Source: Metaphire vulgaris
Lineage: Eukaryota; Annelida; Clitellata; Crassiclitellata; Megascolecidae
Reading direction: 5' to 3'
DNA: 64,000 bases
Assembly (NCBI GenBank): GCA_018105865.1
Contig: CM030836.1
Coordinates: 20,336,503-20,400,502 of the forward strand
Below the pieces are notes generated by a model. It had not been told where the DNA came from. It ran no database searches and saw only the letters and a list, made by a program, of their open reading frames with translations. Positions within the stretch are counted from its first letter, which is position 1, and every line of letters starts with the position of its first letter. A program made the position numbers and the translations under genes. This document shows positions 24,406 to 46,166 of the stretch, piece by piece.

Positions 24406-25460
24406 AACTCTCTACTGTACAATGACACCAGAGTTGCTATTGTTATTGATAGATATGCCATGCCAGGGAGTCTATAAGACTCCCTGGCTATGCCTACATG
24501 GGCGTGAATTTGTCAAGAACCTGACGTTTTTTGTTTGTACGCAAGCCTGCAGGCTTCACGTGATGAATTTGAACGGAAGCAGAGCCAAGGATTTACAAAA
24601 AGTGACCAGACATTTTAAATTTCTGACACCACTTTAACTTTGAGTTGATCGCCAGTATTAATTCCGATTGGGTCTATACTGCCAAGAGGTTTGACCGCAC
24701 TTTAGATGCATGCAGTCGTGAAACTATCTTTGAAATAAGAACTCACCTCGTACTGCGTCTGTCATGTCTTGTAAGCCTCGAGAGCTGAAATATCAAAACG
24801 AAGAATGCTTGATAACGAATATGCCTATGTTGCCTTCTTTATGCACATATTATATTTTGCAAACACTGTCGATGCCCAAAGAATTGCGAAGTATATGAAT
24901 AGGCCTAGTACTACTTCGCCTAAATAGGTCTAAGATGATTGCCTGTGAGCCATGGCAACGCGGTAAACTGTGAGTGCTCGGATGGAACGGACCAGAATGA
25001 AGCCCAAAGTCTTTAGTCTCTCATTGAGCCAGTTTTGTATAAAGAGCCTATCTGTGAGGCCATACACATGCTGATCAACATAATAAATAAATTTCATTTG
25101 ATAAAAAAGCATAAAACATAGCGCTAGAGAACTTCTCATCCACCATATTTCAAAGAAATTTGTTGAAAATATTCATGGCTGGTAAGTTTACTTTTATTAA
25201 CAGCATTCAAAGCAAATTAACTTTCTGAGCTCCGAATTTAAATGCAAGTGGATAATTTATAAATAAATATCGAATTTTTAAATCTTCAGAAACCTACCTG
25301 ATTTAAAGGAGCCGTCTCCTCTATTTCTAAACCCTCTGACGGCTACGTCCTTGACACATGGCAACAAACAATCCGCGGAGTCAGGACTGAACTTTATCGG
25401 TCAACGCCGAAGAAGGGAGAACTGAGGGCCCCTCAGTGAGGGGGTCCTTCGGCCGGCAAC

Positions 25461-33055
<7,595 letters not shown>

Positions 33056-33617
33056 CCATGGCCATTCGTGTTTCCAGTTCTTACCGTGACACCACGCGAT
33101 CATGTCTGACGACAGAAGCCGAAACGGGAAAAACCCGCCTAAAAATTGTTAAACTTATCAGATATGGTGAAAAATGTTATCATATTATTTATACAAAATC
33201 TGATAAAATAGAGTAAAGCCAAGTATGTTTCACAGACTGAAATCATGAAACAATTTTTTTTATATACAAGAGATATTTACAGACACCAGATCAATTATGA
33301 ACAGTTGGTAATAGGATGTAGATTTTTGTAGATGTAGCTGTATAATCTAATTATTTTTGTATGGCTTTTGATTGCTGTGGAATTTCTTGTGCAGCTTTGT
33401 AGAAATTTTGTAATCAAGTATTAAAAGTAAACTACTTTCACATATCTTAAATGAGAACAGAAAATGCACCTGATGAGAAGAAAACTTAACTAACGCTTCT
33501 GAATATCTATTTCTATCAAAGCACAGACCTTTGCTTGTTATCCTTTAATATTTCAGTAGAAGTGTTCATTAACAAGATCTTCTCGAATAAATGTATTGCT
33601 TTCATTGAATATTGAGG

Positions 33618-33858
33618 CAGTGGCCTAGCAAGGATTCCGGAACATGGGGGGGGGCACGTCAACAATTTCGGGCCCAAAAGTATCAGACGAGCTAAAAAAA
33701 AGTCGAGAAGTTCTTTCCACATTCGTTTATGTATTCTTTTCGATCATGTCCTGTACCCTCCAAATTTTCTCAACGGTTTTTTGGCATATCCCACAATCAG
33801 TCCCAGCCACAATAGGTGGGCCTGGCCCCCACCATGCCTACCCTTGGCTACGCCAATG
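33618..33858. mobile_element. hAT MITE
   Basis: Ends CAGTGGCCTAGC and GGCTACGCCAATG. Flanks TATTGAGG and TATTGACA agree at six of eight positions, consistent with a decayed 8-bp duplication. Confidence 0.65.
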
Positions 33859-33937
33859 TATTGACAACATGTTTGCAACTCTGACGAGAGCACAAGCGTT
33901 TTTAAAATGTACATCACAATTAAGAAACCCTTATAGA

Positions 33938-33940
<3 letters not shown>

Positions 33941-33995
<55 letters not shown>
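33941..33995. repeat. (TA)n microsatellite
   Basis: About 27 TA units. Confidence 0.95.
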
Positions 33996-34009
<14 letters not shown>

Positions 34010-34848
34010 GATATAAACTTAAACCTGATGGCAACATCACAAAATTTGAAAAGGCTGGAATAATTATGTATAAAACTTGAAAAACACGATCATGAGGTCT
34101 TCAATACACTGAGCATGCGGATCAATTTATACCAATTTGCATAGTTATAGTATAATGCAAAAATAATGACATTTGTTGAAACAACAAAAGCCTAGTCCAA
34201 ACTATTGTGAATGAAATAAAGTGTAAAACTAAAGCACAGTTTGTAACAACTATAAGATCTCAGTCCAATTCAGAGATTCATTTTTTCTATTCACAAATGT
34301 TAAAAAAAACAATAAAAAATAGCCCAAAATATGAGGTTTTATAATCGTGAAAAGAATTAATTATCGAACCTGGAGCAAGAAGTGAAAATATAAAATCATG
34401 ATTTTCAGATTTCATTTATCACAAAGATTAGATTCGATATAGAATTGCTGGACAAAGTTGTAAATACCCACTGAAAATCACAGCAAATGCACAAAAAGGA
34501 ATGCCTGACATCATCTCAAGAATTTGTACACTCTTTACAACAATACTGTCAATCATCATCATGGCTTTAATGAGCACTCGAAATTTAAAGCTTTGCATAA
34601 CAAAATATTACATGCATATCAACGAGAATCACTTGTGACAACTGAAATATGCAATACAAATAAGAACTAGTAATAAGAACACTTGAATGCATGAACACAT
34701 ATCGATTTGAAGGCAGAAAATGCTTATAAAATGATTCTAAAATGTTTATAAAATAACAGTGTCAATGGAATGTAATTCCTTTCAGTCTGGTATTCTTCAG
34801 AGATGAAACCCATTACGACAGAACACTGAATTGTAAAACATGAACTTG

Positions 34849-34929
34849 TTAACCCCTTCTGTCACGTAAGGCCAATACTTCAGCTTCATAACACGTTGGT
34901 TATACGAACTGCCCGGATGAAAGGGTTAA
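34849..34929. mobile_element. 81-bp TTAA-bounded MITE, copy 6
   Basis: Ends TTAACCCCTTCTG and GAAAGGGTTAA with outer TTAA. It shares central sequence with 30290–30369. Confidence 0.7.
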
Positions 34930-35149
34930 GACAGATTTACTCGTTGATCAGACGTAGACTCCTTGGATTGTTCGTTTTATTTTATCTCCTAAAAATCAAA
35001 AAGATACCAAATAAGAAGAAAGAAAGCAAAAGTTTAACAAGCAAAAATAATCCTGAACAAGTCAATACCATTTAAAATTAGTATATTTTACAATATCGAA
35101 GCATGTCAAAATGATAGAGTTCTATTAGAAAATAATAGACCGTGACATT

Positions 35150-35603
35150 TTATATTTCATCACCTGATTCACGGAAAAAGCTCTTAAATTTTGCACCGAG
35201 CGATCTCTTCTTTAGACTTCTGCAATGACTTGACTTTGTGGAAGACTCCATTTCTTCTTGATACTCCGCAATTCTCTTATCAAAGTCTGTGTTGTTCGTA
35301 AACAAACAAGACAAAATTTAATGAATATCAGTTACTTTTCAAAAAATGGCAAGGAAGCAAGAGCCTATAAAGGCAGCAGACTAGCATAGACAATGGTAGG
35401 AAATCAGAAGAGAGTTTCTGGTTAGCATAAAACTTCAAAGAAATTGCATTAAGACAAAAAACATTATCAGCAAGAAGTTCAAGAAGGAAGGAAAATTCAA
35501 AAGTCCAGGTTACTTTAAAAAAACAATTAAATTCATTAGTCATATGCATCTTTGAGTGCTTATTTGCTTGTTTTACAGTTACTTATATCAGAAAGATAGA
35601 TAA

Positions 35604-35634
<31 letters not shown>

Positions 35635-36858
35635 TTTTGTTTCTTTCATTTGTTATATATGAATCTATCTATCTAGCTATCTGTCTATCTATCAACTTTG
35701 TCTTACCGCAGGAGGCAACATTCTGACCCAGTCTGCCCGACATGAACACTTCGAACATTTGCGTCTGAGTGAACCAGTCAAGGAAAAGGCGGATGCTGCG
35801 CGAATGAACGGCCTTGACAAACTGCTCCCTCTGCAAATTGAACACAGTTCAACGTCATACCATTGACTGGCTGGACATTTTAAAATGTAAATCCCTAAAA
35901 ATGGTATTCAACAGAGATCGAGAACCACATTGTTCATACATAACATCAACTATGTCAGATATACAATTTTGTCAGGTAACAAAACTTAAAGGGGTCCAAC
36001 CATGTTCCTAGTATCTACTACCTTGATGCTTCATATGTAGAAAGACAGACATGTGCTATATTTACTCATATTTTAGCATTGTTAAAAACGTCAATATAAA
36101 AGCAGGTGGTGAAACCTGGAATGTTGTCTCTTCACCCTCTTTTTCTGAAATAAAGTCCTTGTAGTGAGAACACGTTTCGATGAAAAGTCGAAGGAACGCC
36201 TCGCTAATCGTCGTATCGCTCACAGATTGGTCTTTTAAAGTAGCTCCCGAAGACGAAGCAGTTTGGACATCTGCTTAAGAATCAAACATGGCAAAATCTA
36301 GGAATTTAGTATTTATTTTATTCCAATTTTTTAGCCAGTAGAAATATGCTAAAATAAAACACACTTGAAAATAACACTTTTAACTGTTGCACAAAGTACG
36401 ACAGACTGCGGTGACATGAGTTAAGTCTTGAGACGTAAACCTACGCCTGCCACCAAAATAAAGTAATGGAAATTAGATAAAGTCACACCTAAATAATGCT
36501 ATAGTCAAGATATTGCAAAAGTAGCTTGTTTGTGAGCTGCAATGTCAGGAATTGACTGCATTTTTATGATTCTTGAGGTCATAAATGCCACACTATATAT
36601 GCCACGATCCTTGAGTGTGCTACAATAAAAGGTGACGCATTGTTTGAGATATAGTTCCTATTAAACCTTCTAGATTTAATATGAACCTGAGTCGTCGTCG
36701 CTCTGCAGGGCAGTTGTTAAAGCTCGCTGGATTTTCTTTGGAATAATTGCACTTTCATCCTTGAGTCCCTGCAAGATCGAATGGCTGTCGAGATCAACCA
36801 CTAAAACCTGACAATTAGACAAAGGAACAAAATTAAGCACAAAAAATCCAGCGTTTAC

Positions 36859-36894
<36 letters not shown>

Positions 36895-39794
36895 AAGATA
36901 GAAAGAGAGTTGCACTGTAACAAAAAATCTGCTACAAAAAATTTGTGCTACAAAAAATTTGTAGCAGTGCGGTACCAATTGTCGGCATCAGATTCATCAA
37001 CATAATGATGCCTAAATCAAACATGAAATCCTCTTCCCGATAAATCCGCTGTCACCTCAGGTAAGTCATAGTCGTCAAGCATCGGCCGCATCTTAGTTAA
37101 AACTCCGATGATATAAGGCGCCGGTAACTCGACGACTTCCATCAGCGACACCGTCAGCGCGGTCACGTACGTGTGCTGCCACTCGAATGGATACAGCAGA
37201 GCCACTATTGAACCAATGCAGGAGCTCAGGATGCTGAAGAAAATTGTCACACCAGTTCAGTTATCGCGCTGGCAAACTTCAACATTAAACATGGGTCTTA
37301 AAATCAAACCGTACGTTCAAATAATGCTGCGTAAAAATTTGTCCAGAAGTAGCACGGTATAAATGCTTTGCTCTGTTACATCACTTATGAGTTAGTTATG
37401 ACACAGACTGCTACAATGACTGCAAAATTTTTGAAACATCGATATAACAAATAAAATGAAACAATTAAAAGTCGATGTCTTTCTACCCTCGATTTTATAA
37501 CAAGATGGCAAAACTCGTTTGCAATAAAGACATCAGAATATGACTTACATAAGAAATAGTATCACCATAATTTGATACTATTTCAGACAACTCCCTCTAG
37601 TGACCCTTTGTGCAACTGCTCAATACATAAACCCAACATAGTTGATCTCTAGGAACTGCATACTTACTTCAGACTACTGGCACAAAATATGATTTTCCGC
37701 TCAAGCAGCAGGGCGCCAAATGCCTGCAGAAGAACAGGCATTGTCAGATGCTCCAACAGACAGGAATATGGAACCTAGATAATTTAACAGATCAAGCAAA
37801 ATCTGCATCAAATGATCTTCAGCCGAAAAGACTTACTGTACTTATGCGGCAAAAGCATTAATTCGCATCATTTCAACAATTTATCATGGTCTGCAGGGGG
37901 AGAGGGAAGGGGGAGGGTTAGTTTTCAAGATCTAAAATTGTGAAATAGTAAAAAAAATTGTGTGCTTACAAAGAAGGATTTGCAAAAAGCAATTAGGTTT
38001 TTCGTGTCATTTTAAAAATCTGCGTCAAACATTTGGTGCGCCATCGGCTGATGCCCCGGGCATTATGATAGTGACGCCATAGAAGCTGATTGATTGACTG
38101 ATGATTGATTGATTTCTGAGAAAAATAAGTCTAAAGACAATCAATATCCAAAGCAGAAACTTCTCCACACATTTCTACGGTTAAGTTGCAAGTCTGCATC
38201 GATTTGATTGTCGCCGAAACTTTTCAATCAATTCTCACCAAAGTTATAAAGTTACCGCTGTAATGCTAACTGACAGCGTGCTGTAACCAATTCTTTTTCT
38301 GTTCTGCCTTGCTGCTTTCCCGCTCCCACTTTGACTGATCTCTGGAAATGACCTGGTCTTTTGTGGTATGGATTTGGTTTTGTGGTATGGACCATCGACT
38401 GATACCTTTGAGCATAAGAATTGGTGCCATAGAAGTTAATTAATAAATAATAATAATAATAATAATAATAAAATAATAATAATAATAACAATAATGCCTG
38501 TAACAGAATTGGTAATAGAATCAAATCTTTACTAACAATGCCAAGCCTTGAATCCAATGCCCTCTTTAAAATAATCGTCTGTCTCCCGTGATGTGGAAGC
38601 TGCGAAAAAATATCACTTAATAATAAAGATTTCGCAAAATATAACCACAAATCATAACGTAAACAGTAAAGATCCTGTAATCAATTACCGTTATCCTCTC
38701 ACGACAAACCGATTGATACACAAACGCTTCTCAAAGAACCGATCCAAAGAGACTAAAGAGTACTTTACAAAGCAGAAAGTATAACCGTAGAAACTTTAAC
38801 CACTGTTAATACTTTGGCAAAGAACAGGTCTTCATGCCAAAGAGCGTAAACAATGTCAAAATTTCGATACATCTTCGAGTATTTCGGGAAAAAGAAGCAC
38901 TGCTTGCCTCCGTACGAATGTAAACCTCCATGTTTGGCGCAGGCATCGGCCGGGCAAACGCCACTTCCATCAGATCCGTGGCGCATTCCTGCGAGTGCAC
39001 CCGATATTCCTGAAGCTCCCTCAGCAGTTGCGCGTACATTCCATATTCACCAACATCGCTCACGATGCACAGAGCTTCCGGAAGGCGTGGCCCAGAGCCT
39101 GGCGGCTGGCAACCAAACACAGCATCATGTTCAATCAATCAATCAATCAATCAAAACAGTTTATTTCTCAACAACAATGAATGAATATATCCTGATTTAC
39201 ACACACACACAGATATTGTGAGAAATGGGTTGATCTAAGGGAACAATCCCGCAAGATCAACCCAGTTATATAGTATCACAGATGAGTAACATGGTGTTGA
39301 ATTTAGTTTGCAAAATTAGTTAGTGTTAGTAATTTAAGTCGAACGTACCATTTTATTTTACACGATACATCAGTGAATAACAAATTGTTAGTAAAGGTCA
39401 TGTTACGCAAACTGGTCAAATTGAAATGTCACCAACCAAAAACCATAGAAGTCGTTGAAATGGTGACAGCTGTAAGTGGCCGAAAACACTTAGAGGTAGT
39501 TATACCAGTAACTTTCAATCGGGCCACGGTTTGAATAAGGCACGTCCAAACCCAAACGTTCTGATGGGCGTCAAACGTGACAATTAAACCAAACAGCTGA
39601 AAGAAATCAAAAAGAAATGCTAACAAGGAGGAGCACTCACCAAATACCTTTTGCACCACCCGTAGCGACGGTCACCAGTTTCACTCGTGAGAACAAACGA
39701 AAACAGCTCGCTGTGAAAATGACAATTACTCGTTATAAAAGCTTAATTACAAGCATAAGGATCATTTTCACTTTACATCGAAATATTATTATAA

Positions 39795-39833
<39 letters not shown>

Positions 39834-42800
39834 CTGATAATTTATAGAGCCCTATAACAAGGCATAAGCCTAAATCAAGAGTGCTTTACAATAATGAGCT
39901 TTACTAATTAGCTTGCACCCAAACTGCACATGAAAAGAGACAATAAAGACTTGATCGATAGGGAAAATGATAAAAAATGGACTATATAATTCAGGAAACA
40001 TAATAACGATGAAAATCTTCACCCTTCGTAGTCACACTGCGGCTTCCACAGATCGACATCGGGAAAACAGAAATTGCAAACAAAGGAATCGCTCTCAGGT
40101 ATCTAAGATAACACCACCGATAGCACAATCGATTAAACTATAACCAGACAAAAGATGGAAATATCTCTTTAACTTGTCAATAAATTACAAATATAGAAAT
40201 AAAAATGCACCAAAAAGCGAAATGTCCAGAATATTTCCGCTAAAATTGTAACAGCCTAGAGAAATTAAAAAAGCATACCGCAAAGAAAGCTACTGCAGAG
40301 AACTTCAACAAGAAGAAATTAAACAATTAAGTCAGTTTCTTGTTCTTTTTGATGGCTGCTCATCAAAAGTGAAACAAAAATTGAAGTGTAACGGGTTTCT
40401 TGCCTCTTTAGGAATGGAGAACAGAACTTTTGGTTTGTATCCGTCTGTCTCGTTTCCATCCAATCCAACCAGCATCCCATATTGAAACAGTCGAGCAGAC
40501 GACCTCAGCTTCACTCGCTCATACTTGGCAATGGCTTCGCTCTGCACAAGGACAATGAGAACAGAAATAGCTTATTAATATCCCCACAATAAGTGACAGC
40601 CAAATTCACGCAATTATCCTATCAAATTAGAAAACTAGAAGTTTATATTTATGGTAGACTGGCTATAGTCACTATAAGCCTTCCTATAGATGAGACAAAA
40701 TAAATGCTGCCCACAGTGGCGCAGCCAGGGGGAGGGGTTGGGGTTAAACCCCCCCTGGTCGCTGAAAACAAAATATTTTTAATGAGTTTCCATGCATTTT
40801 AAATTTTTTGACGCGACTTTTGGGGTCAAAACCCCCCTTGACTATAGACTGTAAAGGTTTAAGTAAGAGGTGAGGACTTTTTTGCTTGTCACGTCAAAAA
40901 CTAGAGGTGATAACATTCTCTTTTTTTGCAAAGTCAGTCACGGTCAAAACCAAAAACCAAAACTCCCCCTTCCGAAAATCCTGGCTATGCCACTGGGCTG
41001 CCCACAAAGGATAAATGGCTGTCCTTGCATTACACTGTAATTGATCAGTGAAAGCTTCATTTCAGTTCTTACCGTATTCTGGCGAACATTTTTCACGTAT
41101 TTCAATCGTTGTTCTTGGTCTTTAATTTCTTCTTCTGCAGCGTCTAAATAGCAAAAAATTTATAAACAAAGAATGTCATGCTATATATATAAATTGCATT
41201 TCTGATAATGATGATGCTGATGATGCTGATGGTGGTGATGGTGGTGATATAATGATGACAGTGATGATGAAGACAAAGATGATGCCAACGATGATGACAA
41301 TGACTGACAACTTCCATGGTGGCAGTTGTTATCATGAAAATGATTGATGATGACCTCACAACACCAATGATGAGATGAGTGAAATTTAATTAATTTAATT
41401 TAATTATTAGCTATTTATATTGCGCCTAATCAATTAATGTTAGCAAGCGCATTACAATTAATGTCAATTATTATAAGCACAAATTAAACAGATGTGTCTT
41501 CAACTGTTTGCAAAATGGTTCCTAAAGCCTTCCTCACTACAACTAAAGGGTTAACTAACTATCCACGGTGACTCCAAAGTGATGGGTAAGATTTGAGTCC
41601 ACAACCTTCAGGCTAAATGACATAAATCCTAATCATCCCTCCTCTACCATATGCCCCCTCCTGCATATGCCTAACACCAACAACAAGTAGAATGCTTCTG
41701 TATGAAACTGATATATAACTTATATTAATCTGACGTGCGAAAACAAAATATAAAATAGATTATTATAATACCTTCGATTTGTACCGACTCTCCAGTCTCG
41801 TGTGGAAGCCGCAAAACCGCATACGCGTTAATGACCTTCGATTTCACTCGAGACTAAAAACAGACGTCACAGAATATGAGAATCTATTATAGCAGAGAAA
41901 ACAAGCAGCCATATTGTTGAGGAAACTAAACTTATACAGCAATGACGCTGATGTGAATATCCAGATGAAGCTAAATACCCCGAAGTCGGCCATTCTGTCA
42001 CGTGCTCTTCGCAACGTATACTGCCAAAACCAGGATCTGGCCAGGTCTTTTCAAATCAAGAAGCAAACTGCTATACAGGATCGTATAAAGATTACAACCA
42101 ACATACAACAGCTGGATAAAAGAAACAGGATGGGCATATGTAATGGGATAATTGCTCGGCTGCAGAGTGCTTAGTCACAGGAATAATTATGCTAATGATC
42201 GACCACAGAAATCGAGTCAGAAAAACAGATGTGCTGCTGCTGCTGCTTCCAGTATTACATGTATACTTTCAGAACGTACTCGAGTGTTTGAACGCCGTAA
42301 ATTGTGAGACAAGTGGGAATGCTACGACTGCAAGAAATTATGGAGAAATGGACGAAAGAGACGATAGAAGATGAAAAGAGTGGGTGGAGAGAAAAATTAG
42401 ATCACTCAGATATGGATGATTATAATAGGGATCCATGCAATCTGACAACTTCATCAGACAACAAACATGCACAGAGGGTCACAATTATAAAAGCACAAAG
42501 CCAGTTAGATGAACATTCGGTCTTACTGCCTACAAACAACAGCAGGGTCACGGACAAAATTAACACCAAGATGCAACAACCGGTATGCTAGAAATAATTT
42601 AAAATGTCCTTTCACCGTGGGGCAACCCAAGTTCTATTAGGTCTTCTAGTAAACTGATCTAACTGCCAATGCCTATGACTCAGTGGACAAATGGCAGACT
42701 GAGAGGAAAGCAAAAGATTTGCCAAGATCTTGGCTGGAAATGTAGCACTCTATAAACCAGGAAGTTCGGGAAGAAAGACAGACAAGACCGGAGAGCTTGA

Positions 42801-44600
42801 AATATTGGCTTTGTAATGGGTGGTGATATTAAGCTGGCAAAACAAATGCTGACTGAAAAATGATATCCCAATTCTGATTGGTAACAGCTACAATAAGACT
42901 GAGTCACAAGACTACAGTAACTACCCTGCTTACTATTATTATGACAAAGTCAAGGGCTAACTGCTAGCTATCTCTAGCTATCTACTGATAATTATCAGGG
43001 TAATTTGCTATATTGTAATTGTTATTGTTATACATAGGCATGAATAATGAAGAATGGTTACCACCAGTGAAGGGGAGAACAAGAAGCAGTACCAGAGATA
43101 TGGCATATGTCATTGTCATTTAAAACCGTTATAAATCAATTTGATAGTGGGTTGGGGAGTTTAGTTGTGCTAAGCAGAATAATATCCAAATGCCATTATG
43201 GAAAAAAGCAAAATGGAAGAAAGATTAAATCATCACAAGCGACAAACCAATAGAAAAATAATCTTTTTTTAAAATCATAAATAACGGTGGAATTGATGAG
43301 ATAATGTCACACGTAAATGACGAAATACAAAACTGACCTGCGCATTATTCAGAAGTGAATTGTTTTCAAGATCAGGAATTGCATATCCCTGACCGTCAAA
43401 CTCAACTGGGGCTGGATCAGGGCTCTGACCAGAATCTGCACAACAGTACGGCTCAGCGTATATCAGTTCCTGTTTTTGGCGGCTCATGCGATCAAGATCA
43501 TTTTCACTCAGCCGCCTTACCAGAGGTCGGCATGGAATGTCATCAGTTGTCTCACTGCTACAGCCATGCATATAATTGGGATTATCAACCTGGATGGTTT
43601 TACCATGTCTGCCCTTTTTCCTTTTGTTTTTCCCGGTGCCCCGGAGTGACTTAAAAGCCCATTTGCAGTCCTTTTCAGATTTCTTTGGCTTACTGATCAC
43701 CTCCTCCTGTGATGTTGATGCTACTTCATTAATTGCTTCATAAGTTGGCGACAGTTCCTTTTCTTTTGCCTCACTCTTCAGCTCGGAAACAATTTCACTG
43801 GCCATAGAAGTCGGCAGTACTAGGGACACAGTATTACTCAAATAATCGTATTTACCATCGGCACTTTCAAAGTCTTTGCTATACTTTTTGTCCGATATAT
43901 TGGGAAGTTCGGAAAGACATCTTGGAGGTTTCGGTGGAGGAATAGGGGCTGAAGCAAGAGGTTTTTCAGGTACGACAAGTGAAGGCTCTAAAACCTTCCG
44001 TTTGGGATAGTTGCAGTTATTTTCATCTTTACTGTTAGGCTCAAAGCTTGGTGATCTCTGAACTTGAGTGCTCAGTTTAAAGTCATCTGAGATGCAGCAA
44101 CTAGAAACTTCCCTATTGACACTCAGCTTTCGAAGCTGACTAGGCTTTGGCTGCAATGGTGGCTTTTCTCCAATGCTTCCTCTGGCAATAGCTTTTACAT
44201 CTGTTTGAAATCCTACAGACATGGAATGCTTGATCTGTGCAAATTTAGGCTTCGAAGCACATTTGGGCTTCGTCAGCTGAGACACGGAACAACGCTGCCT
44301 TGCCTGGCCTTGTGCATTGCCATCAGCACCGGACAATACTCCAACACAGCTTTCGCTTTTCACGTGTCGCCCAGAAATCTCTCTGGTATCACTGCGCTGT
44401 TCACTGATCTTCTCAAATTCCTGCCTTCTCATCTGAACGACATTACTCGAAATGACTCTCTTCAAAATGGGACTCGCACATGGCTGTATATTCAACGAGT
44501 TGAGCCTGACGAGACGTAAATCTACGACATTATCCGAATCACCTTCTGACTGAGAGCGCTGGCAGGCAGCTGGACCAAACTGATTCTTCCTTTTGGCCAT
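35150..44600 (-). CDS. DENND2: DENND2-type DENN-domain protein (Rab exchange factor)
   Basis: Predicted GDP–GTP exchange factor for Rab GTPases. Exons from the 5' end: 44600–43338, 41853–41772, 41143–41073, 40541–40404, 40102–40023, 39710–39641, 39105–38908, 38599–38537, 37774–37668, 37233–37056, 36807–36687, 36270–36116, 35830–35707, 35286–35150. This gives 928 residues with consistent phases. The N-terminal 420 residues are disordered and Ser-rich, with a proline motif APIPPPKPPR and several Tyr motifs (IYAEPY, NPNYMHG, GYAIPD). uDENN: FQYGMLVGL and FCFPDVDLWKPQCDYE. cDENN: FSFVLTSETGDRRYGW, RLPEALCIVSDVGEYG, ALLYPFEWQHTY. dDENN: VLVVDLDSHSILQGL, ISEAFLRLFIE. Introns 4 and 7 have GC donors. 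The start is the first ATG, MAKRKNQFGP. Confidence 0.93.
35597..35690. repeat. (GATA)n and (CTAT)n tetranucleotide tracts
   Basis: GATA units at about 35597–35635 and complementary CTAT units at about 35660–35692 could pair as an imperfect hairpin. They lie in the last intron of the DENND2 gene. Another (GATA)n is at 36860–36893. Confidence 0.85.
39787..39900 (-). mobile_element. Reversed LINE/SINE 3' end with (TTA)n tail
   Basis: On the minus strand the sequence ends AAGCACTCTTGATTTAGGC, then GGGCTCTATAAATTATCAG, then (TAA)n. This matches the 3' end seen on the plus strand near 27190–27273. Confidence 0.55.
40714..40995. mobile_element. hAT MITE in DENND2 intron 3
   Basis: Ends CAGTGGCGCAGCCAGG and CCTGGCTATGCCACTG. 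GCTGCCCA lies on both sides, with one extra base at the right junction. The interior contains GTTAAACCCCCC and TGGGGTCAAAACCCCCC, as in 52946–53130. Confidence 0.8.
41395..41665 (-). mobile_element. tRNA-derived SINE, decayed
   Basis: Read on the minus strand it begins GGGGGCATATGGTAGAGGAG, with a weak B-box GGACTCAAATC, then a body ending near an AT-rich stretch. It resembles the SINE at 14288 in layout and in the first 20 bases. Confidence 0.4.
41854..43337 (-). other. DENND2 intron 1 (about 1.5 kb)
   Basis: No known domain. Short open frames on both strands (for example 41914–42174 plus, 42680–42907 minus) have no recognisable similarity. They may be remnants of an old mobile element. Confidence 0.5.
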
Positions 44601-45178
44601 TTAAGTCGCGCCGAAAGGGGGAGAAACGAAGGATTCAGCAATAAATGGACACGCGAACACCTTGCTAGATAGAAACAACCGATCACGAATTAATTAGCTA
44701 CGGTTTTATTCGTTGAATCAGTCAGGCTCTCAGTCTCTTATGGCACTGAATGGTTGAAGCATAGATTCAATGGGCTAATAGAAAGCCAGAGTACATCAAA
44801 TCCGCCTTCAATTTGACATATCAACGAGACGTTATTGCGACAGACGGAAGGCGAATCGAAATATAAATCGCCATTTCATTTTAATCGACGCAGAGATCGC
44901 TTCGACGGAATAAATAATTTACTATTTTTTTCTTTAAAATTCGACAAAACATAACATTCCGGATAAACAAATTATGACCGCCCTTTAAAAAAATAAATCA
45001 CCAACTAGCATATGATTGGTCACTAATAAGAGGCGGAACAAACGCTGTGATTTGCTGCTAATTCATAAACTTTTATGATTGGCCGTCAACAATGTTTACA
45101 TTTCTTGAAGCATAGACTTTAAAATAAAATAAATCTATGTCTTGAAAGCATCGAGATAAAATCTCGGTACTTAAAAGC

Positions 45179-45225
<47 letters not shown>

Positions 45226-45999
45226 GAAAGGTGAGTAAATCAGGCACGGATAGGCCTAATCATAATTATTTGGGACGTTTTTAGTCTTTCTGCTGATAGT
45301 TAGGTTGCCGTTAGTGCTGAAGATGTTAGACTGATATATAGGCCCTACGTCCAATACCTAACCATAGGTAGAAATAAAGCTGAACGAAATGTATGATATC
45401 CCTCCAAATCAATAACTTAGCATTTGAAAATTTTAAGAAGGAACGCTGACTAAACCAGATATTTAGCCTCTGTTAACAGTTGCATGTATAAAGGTCAACG
45501 CGAACACACAAAATCAAAGACCGTTAGGCATATGTCTAGACCAATTCAATATACTGTGGTCTACAGTAGATAAAATACAATCTCTGTCTCATAGTTTTCT
45601 TTATGTCAGTTATAGACGCTGCTGCCACTACTGTTGTTCTTGTTCTCAGCGATTTGAAGAAATCGCCAACAAAAGCTACATTTTTCTGTGTCCCATTTTT
45701 CATTGCTTTAAATCGTGCAAGAGTAATCATGATAATATCGTTCTCAGTTTCAATCTACAGGTAGGCTAAGGGTTTGAAATAGAGCACCCCTCCCCCCGGC
45801 CATTTCATGCTGCAGTAGGCCCTACTAATACTACCATACACTAGCGCCAGAGACTGTACGAAAACGAGGGATATCAACCAAATAAAAGACCTGCTGAATA
45901 TCTTGTGGAATGATTATAGTGTGTCGATAAAGAAAAGTGCCGCATTTTAAGATAGCACTGCAAAAGAAGCCAATGGAAGGCCTGTCGTAGGCCTACAGT

Positions 46000-46166
46000 C
46001 ATTAGCGTCGCCACGGGGGGGCAAATGGGGGCAACTGCCCCAGACCACCTACCAGATTCGCGCAAACCCGGTGAGAAAGTTTTTTGTGGAGGGGGGTAAA
46101 GGTGGATAAGGAATCTGACACGCCAGACCCTTCCCCCCCAACAAAAAATTCTTGGCGACGCCACTG
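46000..46166. mobile_element. MITE with AGCGTCGCCACGG end, copy 1
   Basis: Left end CATTAGCGTCGCCACGG, right end TTGGCGACGCCACTG, imperfect inverted repeats. It is followed by CAGGCATT. About 90% like copy 2 at 46940. Confidence 0.75.

Larger units (their letters stand above)
21563..25460. other. LRP5/6 3' UTR and spacer to GBE1
   Basis: Possible polyadenylation signals AATAAA occur at 21652, 22947 and 23018. A 24-bp tandem duplication lies at about 21790–21838. Also present are a hAT-like element (22408–22646), a small minus-strand open frame (23455–23709) and a composite repeat copy (23959–24405). Nothing else is recognised. Confidence 0.6.
33056..35149. other. Convergent spacer between GBE1 and DENND2
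   Basis: It holds the 3' ends of two converging genes. AATAAA occurs at about 33586 on the plus strand, and TTTATT (AATAAA on the minus strand) at 34976–34981, 170 bases past the DENND2 stop. Also present are a hAT MITE (33618–33858), (TA)n (33941–33995) and a TTAA MITE (34849–34929). Confidence 0.6.
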
